A DNA stretch of 35,395 nt from Candidatus Omnitrophota bacterium (GTDB taxonomy: Bacteria > Omnitrophota > Omnitrophia > Omnitrophales > JACQQS01), in contig JACQQS010000034.1 of NCBI GenBank assembly GCA_016206925.1, positions 1 through 35,395 of the forward strand, read 5' to 3'. This document shows, piece by piece, positions 1 through 8,153 of the stretch (the first letter of the stretch is position 1; each line of letters begins with the position of its first letter). The position numbers and the translations under genes are program-made. The notes beneath the pieces are model-generated. The model searched no databases, had not been told where the DNA came from, and saw only the letters and a program-made list of their open reading frames with translations.

Positions 1-32
1 ACTAGTGCTGCTTAACATAAGTTTCGATACAT

Positions 33-344
33 CTATGCATAGGATGCGACAAGGTGCTGCATAAAAGTTTGGATCGTCTCAACCATTTCTTTCATACTAC
101 CGGAGAAGGGTGTGCGTTCCCATTGGCCCGTGTGTCTTCTAACGCTCAAGCCATAAGAGGAAACGCTCAAGCGCGTCAATCTTACACGATCATCATCTAC
201 GAGTGTGCCATCAGGAGCAAACGGTTCACGCCGCCCGATGATCAAATGGTCGCCGTGAATACGGACATACAGGCTTTTGGTTCGTTCGTGTTCTTCGAGC
301 AACCTCTCAAGTTCGAACTGAGCGATTCGCATCGCGGTCTTCAT
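33..344 (-). CDS. Small accessory protein of the IS630 element, function unknown
   Basis: A 103-residue protein inside the element, after the transposase gene. Its ATG lies 9 nt beyond the transposase stop, and the G-run between them (minus strand TAAGGGGGTATTATG) acts as a Shine-Dalgarno site, so translation is probably coupled. The N-terminal 25 residues are helical and charged (FELERLLEEHER), followed by a probable beta-rich part with RIHGDHLIIGRREPF and VRLTRLSVSSYGLSVRR. No motif I recognise. The fold could be a nucleic-acid-binding or transposition-modulating partner, but this is inference. Single-gene IS630 elements are the usual form, so a second gene is unusual. Confidence 0.7.
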   Translation of the reverse strand: MKTAMRIAQFELERLLEEHERTKSLYVRIHGDHLIIGRREPFAPDGTLVDDDRVRLTRLSVSSYGLSVRRHTGQWERTPFSGSMKEMVETIQTFMQHLVASYA

Positions 345-353
345 AATACCCCC

Positions 354-1424
354 TTACTTTACGAGCGGAAGTCCTTCGTAGGTCCACCGGAAGGCATGGG
401 CTTCGGTCTTGTTCCATTCTTCGATGAATGCTTCGATAGCGGCAATCAACTCATCCGGCGAACGGAAGTTACCATACCGCAAAATGCGGCGGCTTACAAT
501 GCCAAACCAAAGCTCCACCTGATTGAGCCAGGAGCCATGCGTGGGGGTGTAGTAAAAGACAAAGCGATCTTTGTGCTGCTTGTTCCATTCTGTTACGAAA
601 TCCCCCTGGTTGGTATTGCAGTGGGTATTCAGATTATCAAGGACGACATGGACACGGCGCTTACGATAGACCGACGCGACCCAATCCATAAAGGAGAGGA
701 AATCAGGCCGCTTCCTCTTCTGCGTACATCGGCCCAGCACTTTACCTGTTTTGACGTCAAAGCAGGCAAAGAGGCAGCGGGTACCGTTACGCTTGTATTC
801 AAACTCAAAACGGCCCGATTGGCCGGGTTCAGAAGACTTCAATGCTCGAGAGCGCGAGAATGCCTGCATACCCGTTTTCTCATCGATACTCAGCACGGCT
901 TCCCCCTTCGGCAGATGCGTGTACAAGTGGACAATGGCCCGCATCTTCTGTTGATACAGGGGATCTTTGCTGTGACACCACATCTTGACGCGGTGGGGTT
1001 TGATCTCGGCATCATCCAGAATACGCCAAGCCGTTTGCGTACTGATTTGACGAACCAAACCCGAAGATGTAACCGCGTTAACCAGCGTCTCGTAATTCCA
1101 CAGCGTTCGTTGAAATCCAAGCTCTTTAGGACTACGGCATGCTGTAGCAATCACCTGGTGACGTTCAAGCGGTGTAATCTCAATAGGCCTGCCGTCTCGA
1201 GGGAGGTCCTGCAATCCATCAAGACGATGCTCCTCAAAGCGCTTAAGCCACTGGTTCACGTGAAGGCGAATCGTTCCAACGCTGCGGGCAATCGAGGATA
1301 TGCTTTTCCCCTCTGCGGCAAGAAGAATCATACGGGCGCGGCGATGAAGTCGGGCTTCGCCCCGCTGACACCGTACGATTTCTTTCAGATCCTCTCGCTC
1401 ATTTTTAGACAAATGAATTGCCAT
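354..1424 (-). CDS. IS630-family DDE transposase
   Basis: A 356-residue transposase. An N-terminal helix-turn-helix region (about residues 25-70, with SSIARSVG) is followed by an RNase H-like catalytic core. The DDE residues are visible: D181 in SIDEKTG, D263 in VVLDNLNTH and E304 in HGSWLNQVELWF, which is the typical IS630 layout. Length is normal for the family and there is no frameshift. The ATG at 1424 sits inside an 8-bp hairpin that could mask initiation on read-through transcripts. The stop codon at 354 is followed after 9 nt by the start of the accessory gene, implying one bicistronic message. Confidence 0.95.
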   Translation of the reverse strand: MAIHLSKNEREDLKEIVRCQRGEARLHRRARMILLAAEGKSISSIARSVGTIRLHVNQWLKRFEEHRLDGLQDLPRDGRPIEITPLERHQVIATACRSPKELGFQRTLWNYETLVNAVTSSGLVRQISTQTAWRILDDAEIKPHRVKMWCHSKDPLYQQKMRAIVHLYTHLPKGEAVLSIDEKTGMQAFSRSRALKSSEPGQSGRFEFEYKRNGTRCLFACFDVKTGKVLGRCTQKRKRPDFLSFMDWVASVYRKRRVHVVLDNLNTHCNTNQGDFVTEWNKQHKDRFVFYYTPTHGSWLNQVELWFGIVSRRILRYGNFRSPDELIAAIEAFIEEWNKTEAHAFRWTYEGLPLVK

Positions 1425-1444
1425 GCCTTCATTACCGGCATGGC
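1420..1444 (-). promoter_or_regulatory. Hairpin covering the transposase start codon
   Basis: GCCATGCC at 1420-1427 pairs perfectly with GGCATGGC at 1437-1444 across a 9-nt loop. The transposase ATG (1422-1424) lies within one arm. In transcripts entering from outside, the start codon would be base-paired. Such masking is a known way for insertion sequences to limit transposase synthesis. The role here is inferred. Confidence 0.5.
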
Positions 1445-1502
1445 ATCACGCAACTGTATCGAAACTTATGTTAAGCAGCACTAGTAAAATTAGGCTAACG
1501 CA

Positions 1503-2474
1503 TTGGGAAGACACAAAGCTGTTCGATTTACTAGAAGTGCCTGGCTGTGGTACCGCTTTTGGAGACGCATACTCAATCATTACCGCACTATAACCCTTTA
1601 TCTCCTGAAGGTAAGATATCGCTTTTACAGGCGGTTGGTTAGCCGATTTCGAGAACTTTCGTTCTCTTTCATTGCCATCCGCTATCGGTGGCTGAGGCGC
1701 CTTAGATTCCGCTATCTTCGACTTCTTATTTTTCTTATTTTCCGATTATGGGTCAAGCAAGTCCACGGATTTGAAAATATACCGCGAGATGAGCCAGCCA
1801 TTATCGTGTCGAATCACCTAAGTTATGTCGATTTCTGGGTCTTATCAGCGATTCTTAAAGAACATACCGTGTTTGTTGCAGTTAAGAATTTGGATAAGCG
1901 AAGTGTCGTCGGCTGGACAATGCGACTTGATATTATTGTCTATGTGGATCGCGAAAAGCCAGGCCCCAGTTTTTTTAGAGAGTTGATCTGGCATTTAAAA
2001 AAGCAGCGCAGACTTATTGTTGTCTACCCTGAAGGAACAAGATCTAGGACGGGCAGGATGCTGACGCCGAAGCCAGGCTTTGTTAAATTAGCTATCAAGA
2101 CGGGCGTACCCATTATTCCTATAGCTATGAAAGGGACATTTGAAATTCTACCACCACATAAACAGCTGCCACGCTTGAAGAAATGCGATGTATTCATTGG
2201 AGATAAAATTTACATTTCACCGCAGAATCCTGAGTTTCACGATATCTTTTTCAGAAGATCTGGCGAGCACAGACGCTATGAAGATCTTGATGATGCTGAG
2301 CTTCAAGAGATCGCTTTCCGAATCATGGAGAAGGTTAGAGTCAAGGCCGGACAAGAGTGGGATGAGAGTGTAATCAGACCCAAACTTGACGTTCCTGAAG
2401 AGGTAATTAAGAAGCATCACGAACTGATGTTGGAGAGCCTACATGAGTCGTCGAGCAGCATTTTTCGACGTTGA
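1503..2474 (+). CDS. PlsC-family lysophospholipid acyltransferase
   Basis: Predicted 1-acyl-glycerol-3-phosphate acyltransferase-type enzyme of 323 residues, membrane-associated. The family blocks are present: NHX4D as NHLSYVD (H105, D110), YPEGTR at 175-180 as the phosphate-binding block, and VPIIPIAMKG at 202-211. The first 85 residues are rich in Arg, Tyr and Leu (RYRF, RYRW, RFRYLRLL) and end in a hydrophobic stretch, so they may anchor it at the membrane. The TTG at 1503 is the first possible start after an in-frame TAG at 1491. No ATG precedes the catalytic block, so the natural 5' end may have been lost to the adjacent IS. It overlaps the HAD gene by 32 nt. Fused PlsC-HAD proteins are known, which supports a joint function. 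The exact acyl acceptor is unknown. Confidence 0.85.
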   Translation: MGRHKAVRFTRSAWLWYRFWRRILNHYRTITLYLLKVRYRFYRRLVSRFRELSFSFIAIRYRWLRRLRFRYLRLLIFLIFRLWVKQVHGFENIPRDEPAIIVSNHLSYVDFWVLSAILKEHTVFVAVKNLDKRSVVGWTMRLDIIVYVDREKPGPSFFRELIWHLKKQRRLIVVYPEGTRSRTGRMLTPKPGFVKLAIKTGVPIIPIAMKGTFEILPPHKQLPRLKKCDVFIGDKIYISPQNPEFHDIFFRRSGEHRRYEDLDDAELQEIAFRIMEKVRVKAGQEWDESVIRPKLDVPEEVIKKHHELMLESLHESSSSIFRR

Positions 2475-3108
2475 CGGTACTTTAGTCGATTGTCAAACAC
2501 AGAAGGTATTAGCCAGCGTTATGACCAGAGAAAAACTTTTGAGTCCATTTCAATCGGTGATTGCCACATTATGGTTTTTCGCTTACGCATTAGGCCTTAC
2601 CAGAACTAGCGAAAATATCCGGCGTAGGATTTACACCGTCTTTACTCTGCGCTCGAAAAAAGAAATGGACACATTGTTTTCTCGGGTTGCAGAAGAGATT
2701 GTTCGCTCGCATCTTCGACCTGGACTGATCCCAATAGTTCGTCAACATAAAAAAGAGAGGATTTCCGTTTTTGCCCTTTCAGGGAGTCTTTCAAATTTGT
2801 GTCTCTCGATTTGCGCAGAATTTGGAATCGAAAGATGTTTTTCGACAAAGCTTTCAGTCGAGAATGATAGATACACTGGGTTTTGGGAAGGGAACATCCT
2901 TGAAGGTAGCAACAAGGTTGCGTTAATGCGCCAACTGGCTGATAGCGAAGGAATAGACCTCAGTGAGTGTTCTGCTTATGCCGATAGTTATTCTGATATC
3001 CCTATGTTAAGCGTTGTTGGGTTCCCGGTGGCGGTTAGTCCCGATTCTAGATTAAAGAAGCACGCGTTGCGCCGAAAATGGCGGATTATTGATGACAGAA
3101 TTTCTTAA
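2443..3108 (+). CDS. HAD-superfamily IB phosphatase (SerB/CicA-like)
   Basis: A 221-residue phosphatase. Motif I is FFDVDGTLVD with nucleophile D9 and acid D11; motif II is ALSGS with S113; K158 serves as motif III; motif IV is YADSYSDIPML with D181 and D185. The spacing, and the helical cap between motifs I and II, fit HAD subfamily IB (phosphoserine phosphatase-like). The ATG at 2443 has GGAGAG upstream and lies inside the acyltransferase gene. In other bacteria HAD-IB domains are fused to PlsC domains, so the substrate may be a phospholipid intermediate rather than phosphoserine (inference). It overlaps the kinase gene by 17 nt, so expression is probably coupled. Confidence 0.87.
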   Translation: MSRRAAFFDVDGTLVDCQTQKVLASVMTREKLLSPFQSVIATLWFFAYALGLTRTSENIRRRIYTVFTLRSKKEMDTLFSRVAEEIVRSHLRPGLIPIVRQHKKERISVFALSGSLSNLCLSICAEFGIERCFSTKLSVENDRYTGFWEGNILEGSNKVALMRQLADSEGIDLSECSAYADSYSDIPMLSVVGFPVAVSPDSRLKKHALRRKWRIIDDRIS

Positions 3109-5290
3109 ATTCCATTATGTGATTGTTTCATCCCTTATATTTGCTTCTTCCATTTTTCTATCGTTGTTTGTCTACTTGAAGGCTGGTAATAGGTCCTTGC
3201 TTCATGTGTACTCCTTTTGGGTCCTTTGTGTCGGCCTATGGTGTTTTTTTCTAGTACTAAACATCTTAGCCCCTTCTCAATCCCAAGCCTTGATATGGTG
3301 CCGTTTGCTACATGTCTGGGCTATAATTTTACCATCCGTCTATGTGCATTTCGTGTTGCTTCTCATTGATAAGTATGACGCACGCAAAAATCTTGTTCGT
3401 TTTCTGTACTTTCTCTCGTTTGTCTTTATTGTCATTGCGTTCACGCCTTGGTTTTTATCTTCAAGTTACCGAGAAAAGTTTGGTTTTTTCGTAAGTGAAC
3501 CAAAGATCCTTTATCCGATTCACCTCGCCATTTTTCTTGGGAGTGTCACTTATGTTTACTATGAACTCATTAGTCATATTTTGAATAGTAGCGGCCTTAA
3601 GCAAAAGCAGACGAAATATTTCTTTATCGCAACGGTGAGCGCCTATTCTGGCGGTATTACTAACTATCTAATCAATTATGATGTTCGTATTGTGCCACTT
3701 TATCCTTTTGCGAACTACGGAGTCTTAATTTACATAATCCTGGTTGCCGGATTGATATTGCGATACAGATTTCTCGACATTGAAGTCCTCATTAAGAGAA
3801 CCATTGTGTTTGCGGGGTTGTTTGGGATGGTGATGGTGGTTGTGACGGCGGTGACGGCAGCGCTGCAAACGTATGTTGGTCAGTATTTGTCGCACATGCC
3901 GGTACTTTCAATGGCGTTAAGCGGTTTAATGATCATTTTGCTTTATGAGCCGGCCAAGAATTTTCTTGTAAGAGTGACAGATAAATTCCTTTTTCAGCGT
4001 GGATATTCCTATGATGAGATTCAAGATGAGATTGCAAGCTGTTCGGAGATTACGGATTTGAACCAGTTGTCACAGAGGATTGCCGAGATTTTCTACTCAA
4101 AGATGGTGCTTGAAAGTGTTCGGCTCCTTCTTTATGAGAAAGACGGTGGCGCCTTTAGGGCCACTACATCTTGGGGGACAAGCTCTCCAAAAGAAAAGGT
4201 TTCGGCTAGCGAGCCGCCTTTTGATCTGATTCTAAGAGCGGAAGAAAAAGTAATTCGTACCGATGATCTTCAAACCCTACAAGAAGGGCTTAAATCCGTT
4301 GAGCTGGTGGTAAAAATCAGCTATCAAGAGGAACTTATTGCCTTACTACTGTTAGGGAAGAAAAAGTCTGACAAAGATTATTCCAACGATGACATCCGCT
4401 TCTTTGAAATTACCGCCAAGCACATTGCCAATATCATAAACATTGCTAAGATGTTTCATTTTCAAAGAGATTATTATGCGCTTCAGGCGGAAAAAAACAG
4501 GGGTGATATGCTGGCACAATTAAGCGCAGGTCTTGATCACGAAATTAAAAACCCTCTTAACCAATCCATGCCGAGAATGCAGATGATCATGTATGAAGCT
4601 AAAAAAGCGTTTGAGCGGGGCGCCGATGAACGAGTGCTCCATAAAATCATCGATCTTGCGGAAACGGCCTACAAGCATGATGAGCGAATAGTTGCTATCA
4701 TGTCGCGGCTGCGCCGTTTCTCTCGCCCAATTCCGGAACGTGAACGCATTGAGCTTAAACCTCTCAATCTGCTTACAAGTGTTCGGGAGGCGGTCGGCTT
4801 AATCAGCGAACGAAGGCTTCAGGATGATAGTGTCACACTTGAATGCAATGTGCCGGGCAATTTATATGTTCTGGCCGATGAAACGTTGCTTGTGCAGACG
4901 CTTTACAATGTGATCAACAATGCCTATCATGCGATCAACCGGCACGGTACAATTACCGTCGGAGCGTCAATGGTCAACCAAGCGTCCAGGGTTAGGATAA
5001 GCATCCAAGATACCGGTCATGGCATAAAACCGGAACATATCAGCAAGATTTTTGAGCCGTTCTTTACCACCAAACCGACCAACCCGCAAGGCGACGATGC
5101 TCACCGCTTTCGTGGGACAGGTTTAGGGCTCGGTTTGGTGAAGCGTTATATGGAAGAATGCGGCGGTTCCATTTCTTTCGAGACTGAGGTTGGGAAGGGA
5201 ACAACATTTTATTTGGAATTCGGGTATGCAAGTCCGCCGTTAAAGGAATCGGCTTCTCCGAATAGCCGAAATCTAGCGAGAACAGGTTAG
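3092..5290 (+). CDS. Membrane sensor histidine kinase, 7TM-type N-terminus (HK1)
   Basis: A 732-residue kinase. About eight hydrophobic segments fill residues 8-285, including the recurrent SGGITNYLINYDV and RYRFLDIEVLIKRT blocks seen in all four kinases here. A GAF-like region follows (about 305-455), then a DHp helix with phospho-acceptor H483 in GLDHEIKNPLNQ. The HATPase domain has N-box NVINNAYHAI (around 606-615), G1 DTGHG (640-644) and G2 GTGLGLGL (675-682). ATG at 3092 was chosen; the codon before it, TTG at 3089, is a possible alternative. It is the third gene of an overlapping operon with PlsC and HAD enzymes and precedes two receiver genes. It lacks any fused receiver. The ligand is unknown; a membrane or acyl signal is suggested by context only. 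Confidence 0.92.
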   Translation: MTEFLKFHYVIVSSLIFASSIFLSLFVYLKAGNRSLLHVYSFWVLCVGLWCFFLVLNILAPSQSQALIWCRLLHVWAIILPSVYVHFVLLLIDKYDARKNLVRFLYFLSFVFIVIAFTPWFLSSSYREKFGFFVSEPKILYPIHLAIFLGSVTYVYYELISHILNSSGLKQKQTKYFFIATVSAYSGGITNYLINYDVRIVPLYPFANYGVLIYIILVAGLILRYRFLDIEVLIKRTIVFAGLFGMVMVVVTAVTAALQTYVGQYLSHMPVLSMALSGLMIILLYEPAKNFLVRVTDKFLFQRGYSYDEIQDEIASCSEITDLNQLSQRIAEIFYSKMVLESVRLLLYEKDGGAFRATTSWGTSSPKEKVSASEPPFDLILRAEEKVIRTDDLQTLQEGLKSVELVVKISYQEELIALLLLGKKKSDKDYSNDDIRFFEITAKHIANIINIAKMFHFQRDYYALQAEKNRGDMLAQLSAGLDHEIKNPLNQSMPRMQMIMYEAKKAFERGADERVLHKIIDLAETAYKHDERIVAIMSRLRRFSRPIPERERIELKPLNLLTSVREAVGLISERRLQDDSVTLECNVPGNLYVLADETLLVQTLYNVINNAYHAINRHGTITVGASMVNQASRVRISIQDTGHGIKPEHISKIFEPFFTTKPTNPQGDDAHRFRGTGLGLGLVKRYMEECGGSISFETEVGKGTTFYLEFGYASPPLKESASPNSRNLARTG

Positions 5291-5301
5291 GAGAATCTCT
5301 C

Positions 5302-5673
5302 ATGCCTAAGAAACTTCTCATTGCGGAAGATGAGGATGTAGCCTTTTTTCAGGAAATTTTTGAAGAGGAAGGTTACCAGGTCATTCATGCCCCTGACGGC
5401 CAGGCCGCACTTGAGGCCATTCATCAGCATAAGCCTGACGTGATGATTCTTGATCTCCGAATGCCGAAGGTGGACGGCGTTGAAATTCTAAAAGAAATGA
5501 AAGAAAAAAATCTTTCGCCTAATACCAAAATTATCATCTGGACGGGTTTCGATAATTACGGCGAACCGCAAAGAACAATCGATGAAAATTATAGCGAGCA
5601 GGTGGCCTCCTACATGAAAAAACCTATTTCACTTGATAAGCTGATAGAAAACGTCAAACGCTTAATGTCATGA
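5302..5673 (+). CDS. Single-domain response regulator receiver
   Basis: A 123-residue receiver (CheY-like) with no output domain. Acidic pocket residues E9-D10, phospho-acceptor D51 in ILDLRMPKVDG, switch T81 in IIWTGF and K107 in MKKPIS are all present. AGGAG lies before the ATG at 5302, 11 nt after the kinase stop. It is probably phosphorylated by the upstream kinase and passes phosphate on, or acts by protein contact. Confidence 0.92.
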   Translation: MPKKLLIAEDEDVAFFQEIFEEEGYQVIHAPDGQAALEAIHQHKPDVMILDLRMPKVDGVEILKEMKEKNLSPNTKIIIWTGFDNYGEPQRTIDENYSEQVASYMKKPISLDKLIENVKRLMS

Positions 5674-5689
5674 ACAGGAGTAGGTTTCC

Positions 5690-6484
5690 ATGAAGAGAAT
5701 TTTAATTATCGATGACGAAGAGGATACGCTCAGCCTTGTCCGGGAAATATTTGTTGAATATGGCTATCGTGTCGAGATTGAAGCAACGGGTGAAGAGGGG
5801 CTTAAAAGAATCAAGACCTATCGTCCGCACCTTGTGCTCTTGGATCTCCGGCTTCCAAAAATGCAGGGCGAGCGAGTGCTCGTTGAAATAAAGCGATCCA
5901 ATCCGCAGATCAAAGTTATTGTAGGGACGGGTTATGGAGATGACGATTCCAAAGAAAACCTGAGAAAATTGGGAACTGATGCATTTTTTGATAAGCCGAT
6001 CCGGGTGGATCAGTTTGAAAAGACGGTCATTGATTTAATTGGAGCGGCGGGGACTATTCGAGTTCTCATACTTGACGATGACTCGACATTTTTGGATGCG
6101 TTCACCCATTTCTTTAAAGTCGATCAAGAGACGCAATGGGAAATTTTCACCGCACGAACAGGTGAAGAGGCTCTTGATAAAGTAAGAATCAATTTACCCG
6201 ATTTGTTTGTAACCGACATTGTTCTAAATGAAGATCAAGAAAACCCGTTCCACAGCGGTGCCAAAGTTTATGCCGCCATCTGTAAAGAAGGATACCGAAT
6301 ACCGGTTGTGGCTTTGGGGGCGTATCCCGATGCCTACGAGGCGCACAGGGAGTTTAAAGAAATGGGCGTGGCAACTGTTTTCGCAAAAGATGAACTTATT
6401 GGCGGGCCGGATCACATTCAACATTTTTTAAATGTGATGAAACGTATCGCCCTCAGGGCCGAACTGGGTATTCAGCCCGGGTGA
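5690..6484 (+). CDS. Tandem-receiver protein (REC-REC)
   Basis: 264 residues forming two receiver domains and nothing else. REC1 (3-118) has D8-D9, D52 in LLDLRLPK, T80 and K102 in DKPIR. REC2 (124-250) has D129-D131, D176 in FVTDIVLNED and K233, but K233 is followed by D instead of P and the loop after D176 is extended. AGGAG precedes the ATG. The last 57 bp overlap the 3' end of the convergent XRE-cupin gene. A similar REC-REC protein ends the operon at 27003-27812. The lack of an output domain suggests a phosphate sink, relay or scaffold (inference). Confidence 0.9.
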   Translation: MKRILIIDDEEDTLSLVREIFVEYGYRVEIEATGEEGLKRIKTYRPHLVLLDLRLPKMQGERVLVEIKRSNPQIKVIVGTGYGDDDSKENLRKLGTDAFFDKPIRVDQFEKTVIDLIGAAGTIRVLILDDDSTFLDAFTHFFKVDQETQWEIFTARTGEEALDKVRINLPDLFVTDIVLNEDQENPFHSGAKVYAAICKEGYRIPVVALGAYPDAYEAHREFKEMGVATVFAKDELIGGPDHIQHFLNVMKRIALRAELGIQPG

Positions 6485-7057
6485 AGTTGCCAAGGCGAGC
6501 GTTGCGCGCGCCACGCGGCTGCTATTTCTGATGAGATACGGCAGCCGCGGGTTAAAGGTCACTTTTTCACTTACTTTCAGCTGTCTTTCCTTTCCGCCGA
6601 ATATCATCACTGCATTTCCGGAAATCATGCGCATATGCACCGTCCGGCAGTCGCGGAATAAATTACAGGATCCGCCGATGCCTTCCGCGCCTGGAGACAA
6701 GATCAAGCGGCCTGAAAATATTTCTGCGCGCGGCGGCGTGTCACCGATGAGCGTAAAGCCGTATTTTTTGAACTCATAGGTGTACTCTGTTCTCTCGTCT
6801 CCGATGGCACACTGATTTTCGATCCTGCCCTCTGCGAGTGCAATGAGCTCTGTAAGCGTGATGCCGAGGACTTCAGCAAGAGATCTCAGTTTGTAAATGA
6901 GCGAATATTTTGGGCGGTTTTTTAGAATGTTATAAATTTCCGCTCGAGAAATATTTGTCGCCTTGGCGAGCGACACGATGTCTCTATGCTGCTTGCGGAC
7001 AAGCTCGCTTAGAATCCGGCCGATTTCGAGGGTTTCTCTCTTATTTTCCATAACCAT
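6428..7057 (-). CDS. XRE-family regulator with C-terminal cupin domain
   Basis: A 209-residue transcription factor. An N-terminal helix-turn-helix (about 15-75: SLAKATNISRAEIYNIL, then a helix ending in LGITLTELIAL) is followed by a cupin-like beta domain (about 100-200: RLILSPGAEGIGG, HMRMISGNAVMIFGG, ISYGDRVTF-like region). HTH plus cupin is a known layout in regulators that sense a small ligand. Start at 7057; an in-frame ATG at 7051 is an alternative, and neither has a strong Shine-Dalgarno site. It faces the 7219 gene across a gap holding an 8-6-8 palindrome, a likely operator. Its 3' end overlaps the tandem-receiver gene tail to tail. Confidence 0.85.
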   Translation of the reverse strand: MVMENKRETLEIGRILSELVRKQHRDIVSLAKATNISRAEIYNILKNRPKYSLIYKLRSLAEVLGITLTELIALAEGRIENQCAIGDERTEYTYEFKKYGFTLIGDTPPRAEIFSGRLILSPGAEGIGGSCNLFRDCRTVHMRMISGNAVMIFGGKERQLKVSEKVTFNPRLPYLIRNSSRVARATLALATSPGLNTQFGPEGDTFHHI

Positions 7058-7105
7058 TTGGCATCACGTATCTTCTATAATTAAGCGTGCCATAGGATGT
7101 CCTGT

Positions 7106-7133
7106 TTTACAAATTAGATAAATGTCTAATTTC
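7106..7133 (+). promoter_or_regulatory. Candidate promoter with palindromic operator
   Basis: AAATTAGA at 7111-7118 and TCTAATTT at 7125-7132 form a perfect 8-6-8 inverted repeat between the divergent XRE-cupin gene and the 7219 gene. On the plus strand TTTACA (7106-7111) and TAATTT (7128-7133), 16 bp apart, could be -35 and -10 boxes, so the palindrome would occlude them. Binding by the XRE-cupin protein is inferred. Confidence 0.45.
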
Positions 7134-7218
7134 CATAACTTTCTTCAGTTTATGGGCTTGCCGGGCGTTGCAGCCTAGCCTTGCTTAAGGCAGGCTTTGG
7201 TAGTGAGGAGAAAAAACA

Positions 7219-7641
7219 ATGGCTGATCATTTTGAAGGAAACGCCAAGAACGATGTCCTTAGAAACATGGGCTCATATGGACTTTTAATGGGCTACATTA
7301 ACAATAAGCTTAATCTGGTGCGCATGTTGATCGAGTATCCGAATGTTGAGCGGCCGGCTGATACCGTGACAAAGGCGCAGGAGTGGATTCGTGACATCTG
7401 TGGGCATTTTTGTTTTGATAAGAAAACCGAATTTTATTATTCGCGGCTCATTGAAATTCTCGGCAATCGTCCGAACATCAGCGCGAAGGAGAAACTCGAA
7501 GGATTGGCCTGTATCGATGGAATATTGTTGCCATTTTATAAAGAACTGCCTTTCCATGATGAGCTGCGTGAAGTTGGAAGGCGTCCGGCAAAGGAGGTCT
7601 TGGGCAGTCATGAAGGCCAGGAAAAAAGCCCGCATAAATAA
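7219..7641 (+). CDS. Conserved-looking small protein of unknown function
   Basis: 140 residues that I do not recognise. The start has a good Shine-Dalgarno site (GTGAGGAG, 7204-7211) and starts MADHFEGNAKNDV. The protein is predicted mainly helical with a central segment rich in aromatic and charged residues (EWIRDICGHFCFDKKTEFYY). There is no signal peptide and no membrane segment. It lies downstream of the candidate XRE operator, and the next small gene starts inside its 3' end. It is first in a three-gene stretch of short proteins. Confidence 0.6.
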   Translation: MADHFEGNAKNDVLRNMGSYGLLMGYINNKLNLVRMLIEYPNVERPADTVTKAQEWIRDICGHFCFDKKTEFYYSRLIEILGNRPNISAKEKLEGLACIDGILLPFYKELPFHDELREVGRRPAKEVLGSHEGQEKSPHK

Positions 7642-7747
7642 AACTTTGGCATGGGGTCTCAAAAAGTACGGCAGATGGTTTAGGATTTACTTGAAGCGCG
7701 TACGCCTGACGGAGCGGGAACTCGGCGGAGAACTGTTTTCTTGTTAG
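7610..7747 (+). CDS. Small, very basic 45-residue protein
   Basis: The ATG at 7610 has one of the strongest ribosome-binding sites in the window, AAGGAGG at 7591-7597. The product begins MKARKKARINKTLAWGLKKY and contains about 15 Lys or Arg in 45 residues, ending ELGGELFSC. The gene overlaps the preceding one by 32 nt, which suggests translational coupling, and a Rho-independent terminator follows 22 nt after its stop. It may bind nucleic acid or membranes, but no family is recognised. Confidence 0.5.
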   Translation: MKARKKARINKTLAWGLKKYGRWFRIYLKRVRLTERELGGELFSC

Positions 7748-7768
7748 AAACCAAGACTTCGGGAAAAG

Positions 7769-7794
7769 GCATCGGGGAAATCCGGTGCTTTTTT
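7769..7794 (+). terminator. Rho-independent terminator
   Basis: GCATCGG (7769-7775) pairs with CCGGTGC (7782-7788), with one G-T wobble, across a 6-nt loop. Six T follow at 7789-7794. It ends the 7219-7747 unit. Confidence 0.8.
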
Positions 7795-7823
7795 GTCCTT
7801 CTGTTCATGAGGTGATTTTAAAT

Positions 7824-8153
7824 ATGATTAAGACAAACGGAACGGGGAAAGTACAATTTGAAAAACTCCTGGATTTCGCGCACCTTACGGTGAGAGCGCT
7901 TGAGCTCTATGATTCCATCAGGTCGAGTACAACACGTGAACTGCTTCTCTCTGAGCTCCATCAGCGCTATCGCCATTTGGATGGCTGCATTGAAATGAAG
8001 CAGTTCCAGGCGCATTTGACACTCATATCCCGTTTGCTGAACGAGATTCCGTCCCAGCCGGAACATGTCGAAGCTGCTGTTGAATGCGCTTCCCAGTTGA
8101 TCGAATTCATTGAGCGGCGTCTCATTGCACAGATGAATGAAGATGCGGCTTGA
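7824..8153 (+). CDS. Small helical protein of unknown function
   Basis: 109 residues from the ATG at 7824, chosen because GAGGTGA lies at 7809-7815. Upstream in-frame codons have no such site and overlap the terminator zone. The sequence is helical and amphipathic (LDFAHLTVRALELYDSI, ELLLSELHQRYRHLDG, HVEAAVECASQLIEFIERR) with no membrane segment. It could be a helical-bundle adaptor, but no family is recognised. An RHS relic follows directly. Confidence 0.55.
   Translation: MIKTNGTGKVQFEKLLDFAHLTVRALELYDSIRSSTTRELLLSELHQRYRHLDGCIEMKQFQAHLTLISRLLNEIPSQPEHVEAAVECASQLIEFIERRLIAQMNEDAA

Larger units (their letters stand above)
5..1481 (-). mobile_element. IS630-family insertion sequence, complete
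   Basis: The ends are perfect inverted repeats: positions 1-30 are the exact reverse complement of 1456-1485. Each end carries the hexamer ACTAGT, and the TA at 3-4 and at 1482-1483 fits the TA target duplication of IS630/Tc1-type elements, so the element proper is about 1477 bp. It carries a DDE transposase and a second small gene, both on the minus strand. Both ends and both frames are intact, so it looks recent and possibly active. It lies 22 bp from the start of the acyltransferase operon to its right. Confidence 0.93.

Noticed and set aside
54..1484. Long plus-strand open frame of 476 codons
   Set aside because: It is antisense to the whole IS630 element, including its inverted repeat, and its protein shows no family pattern.
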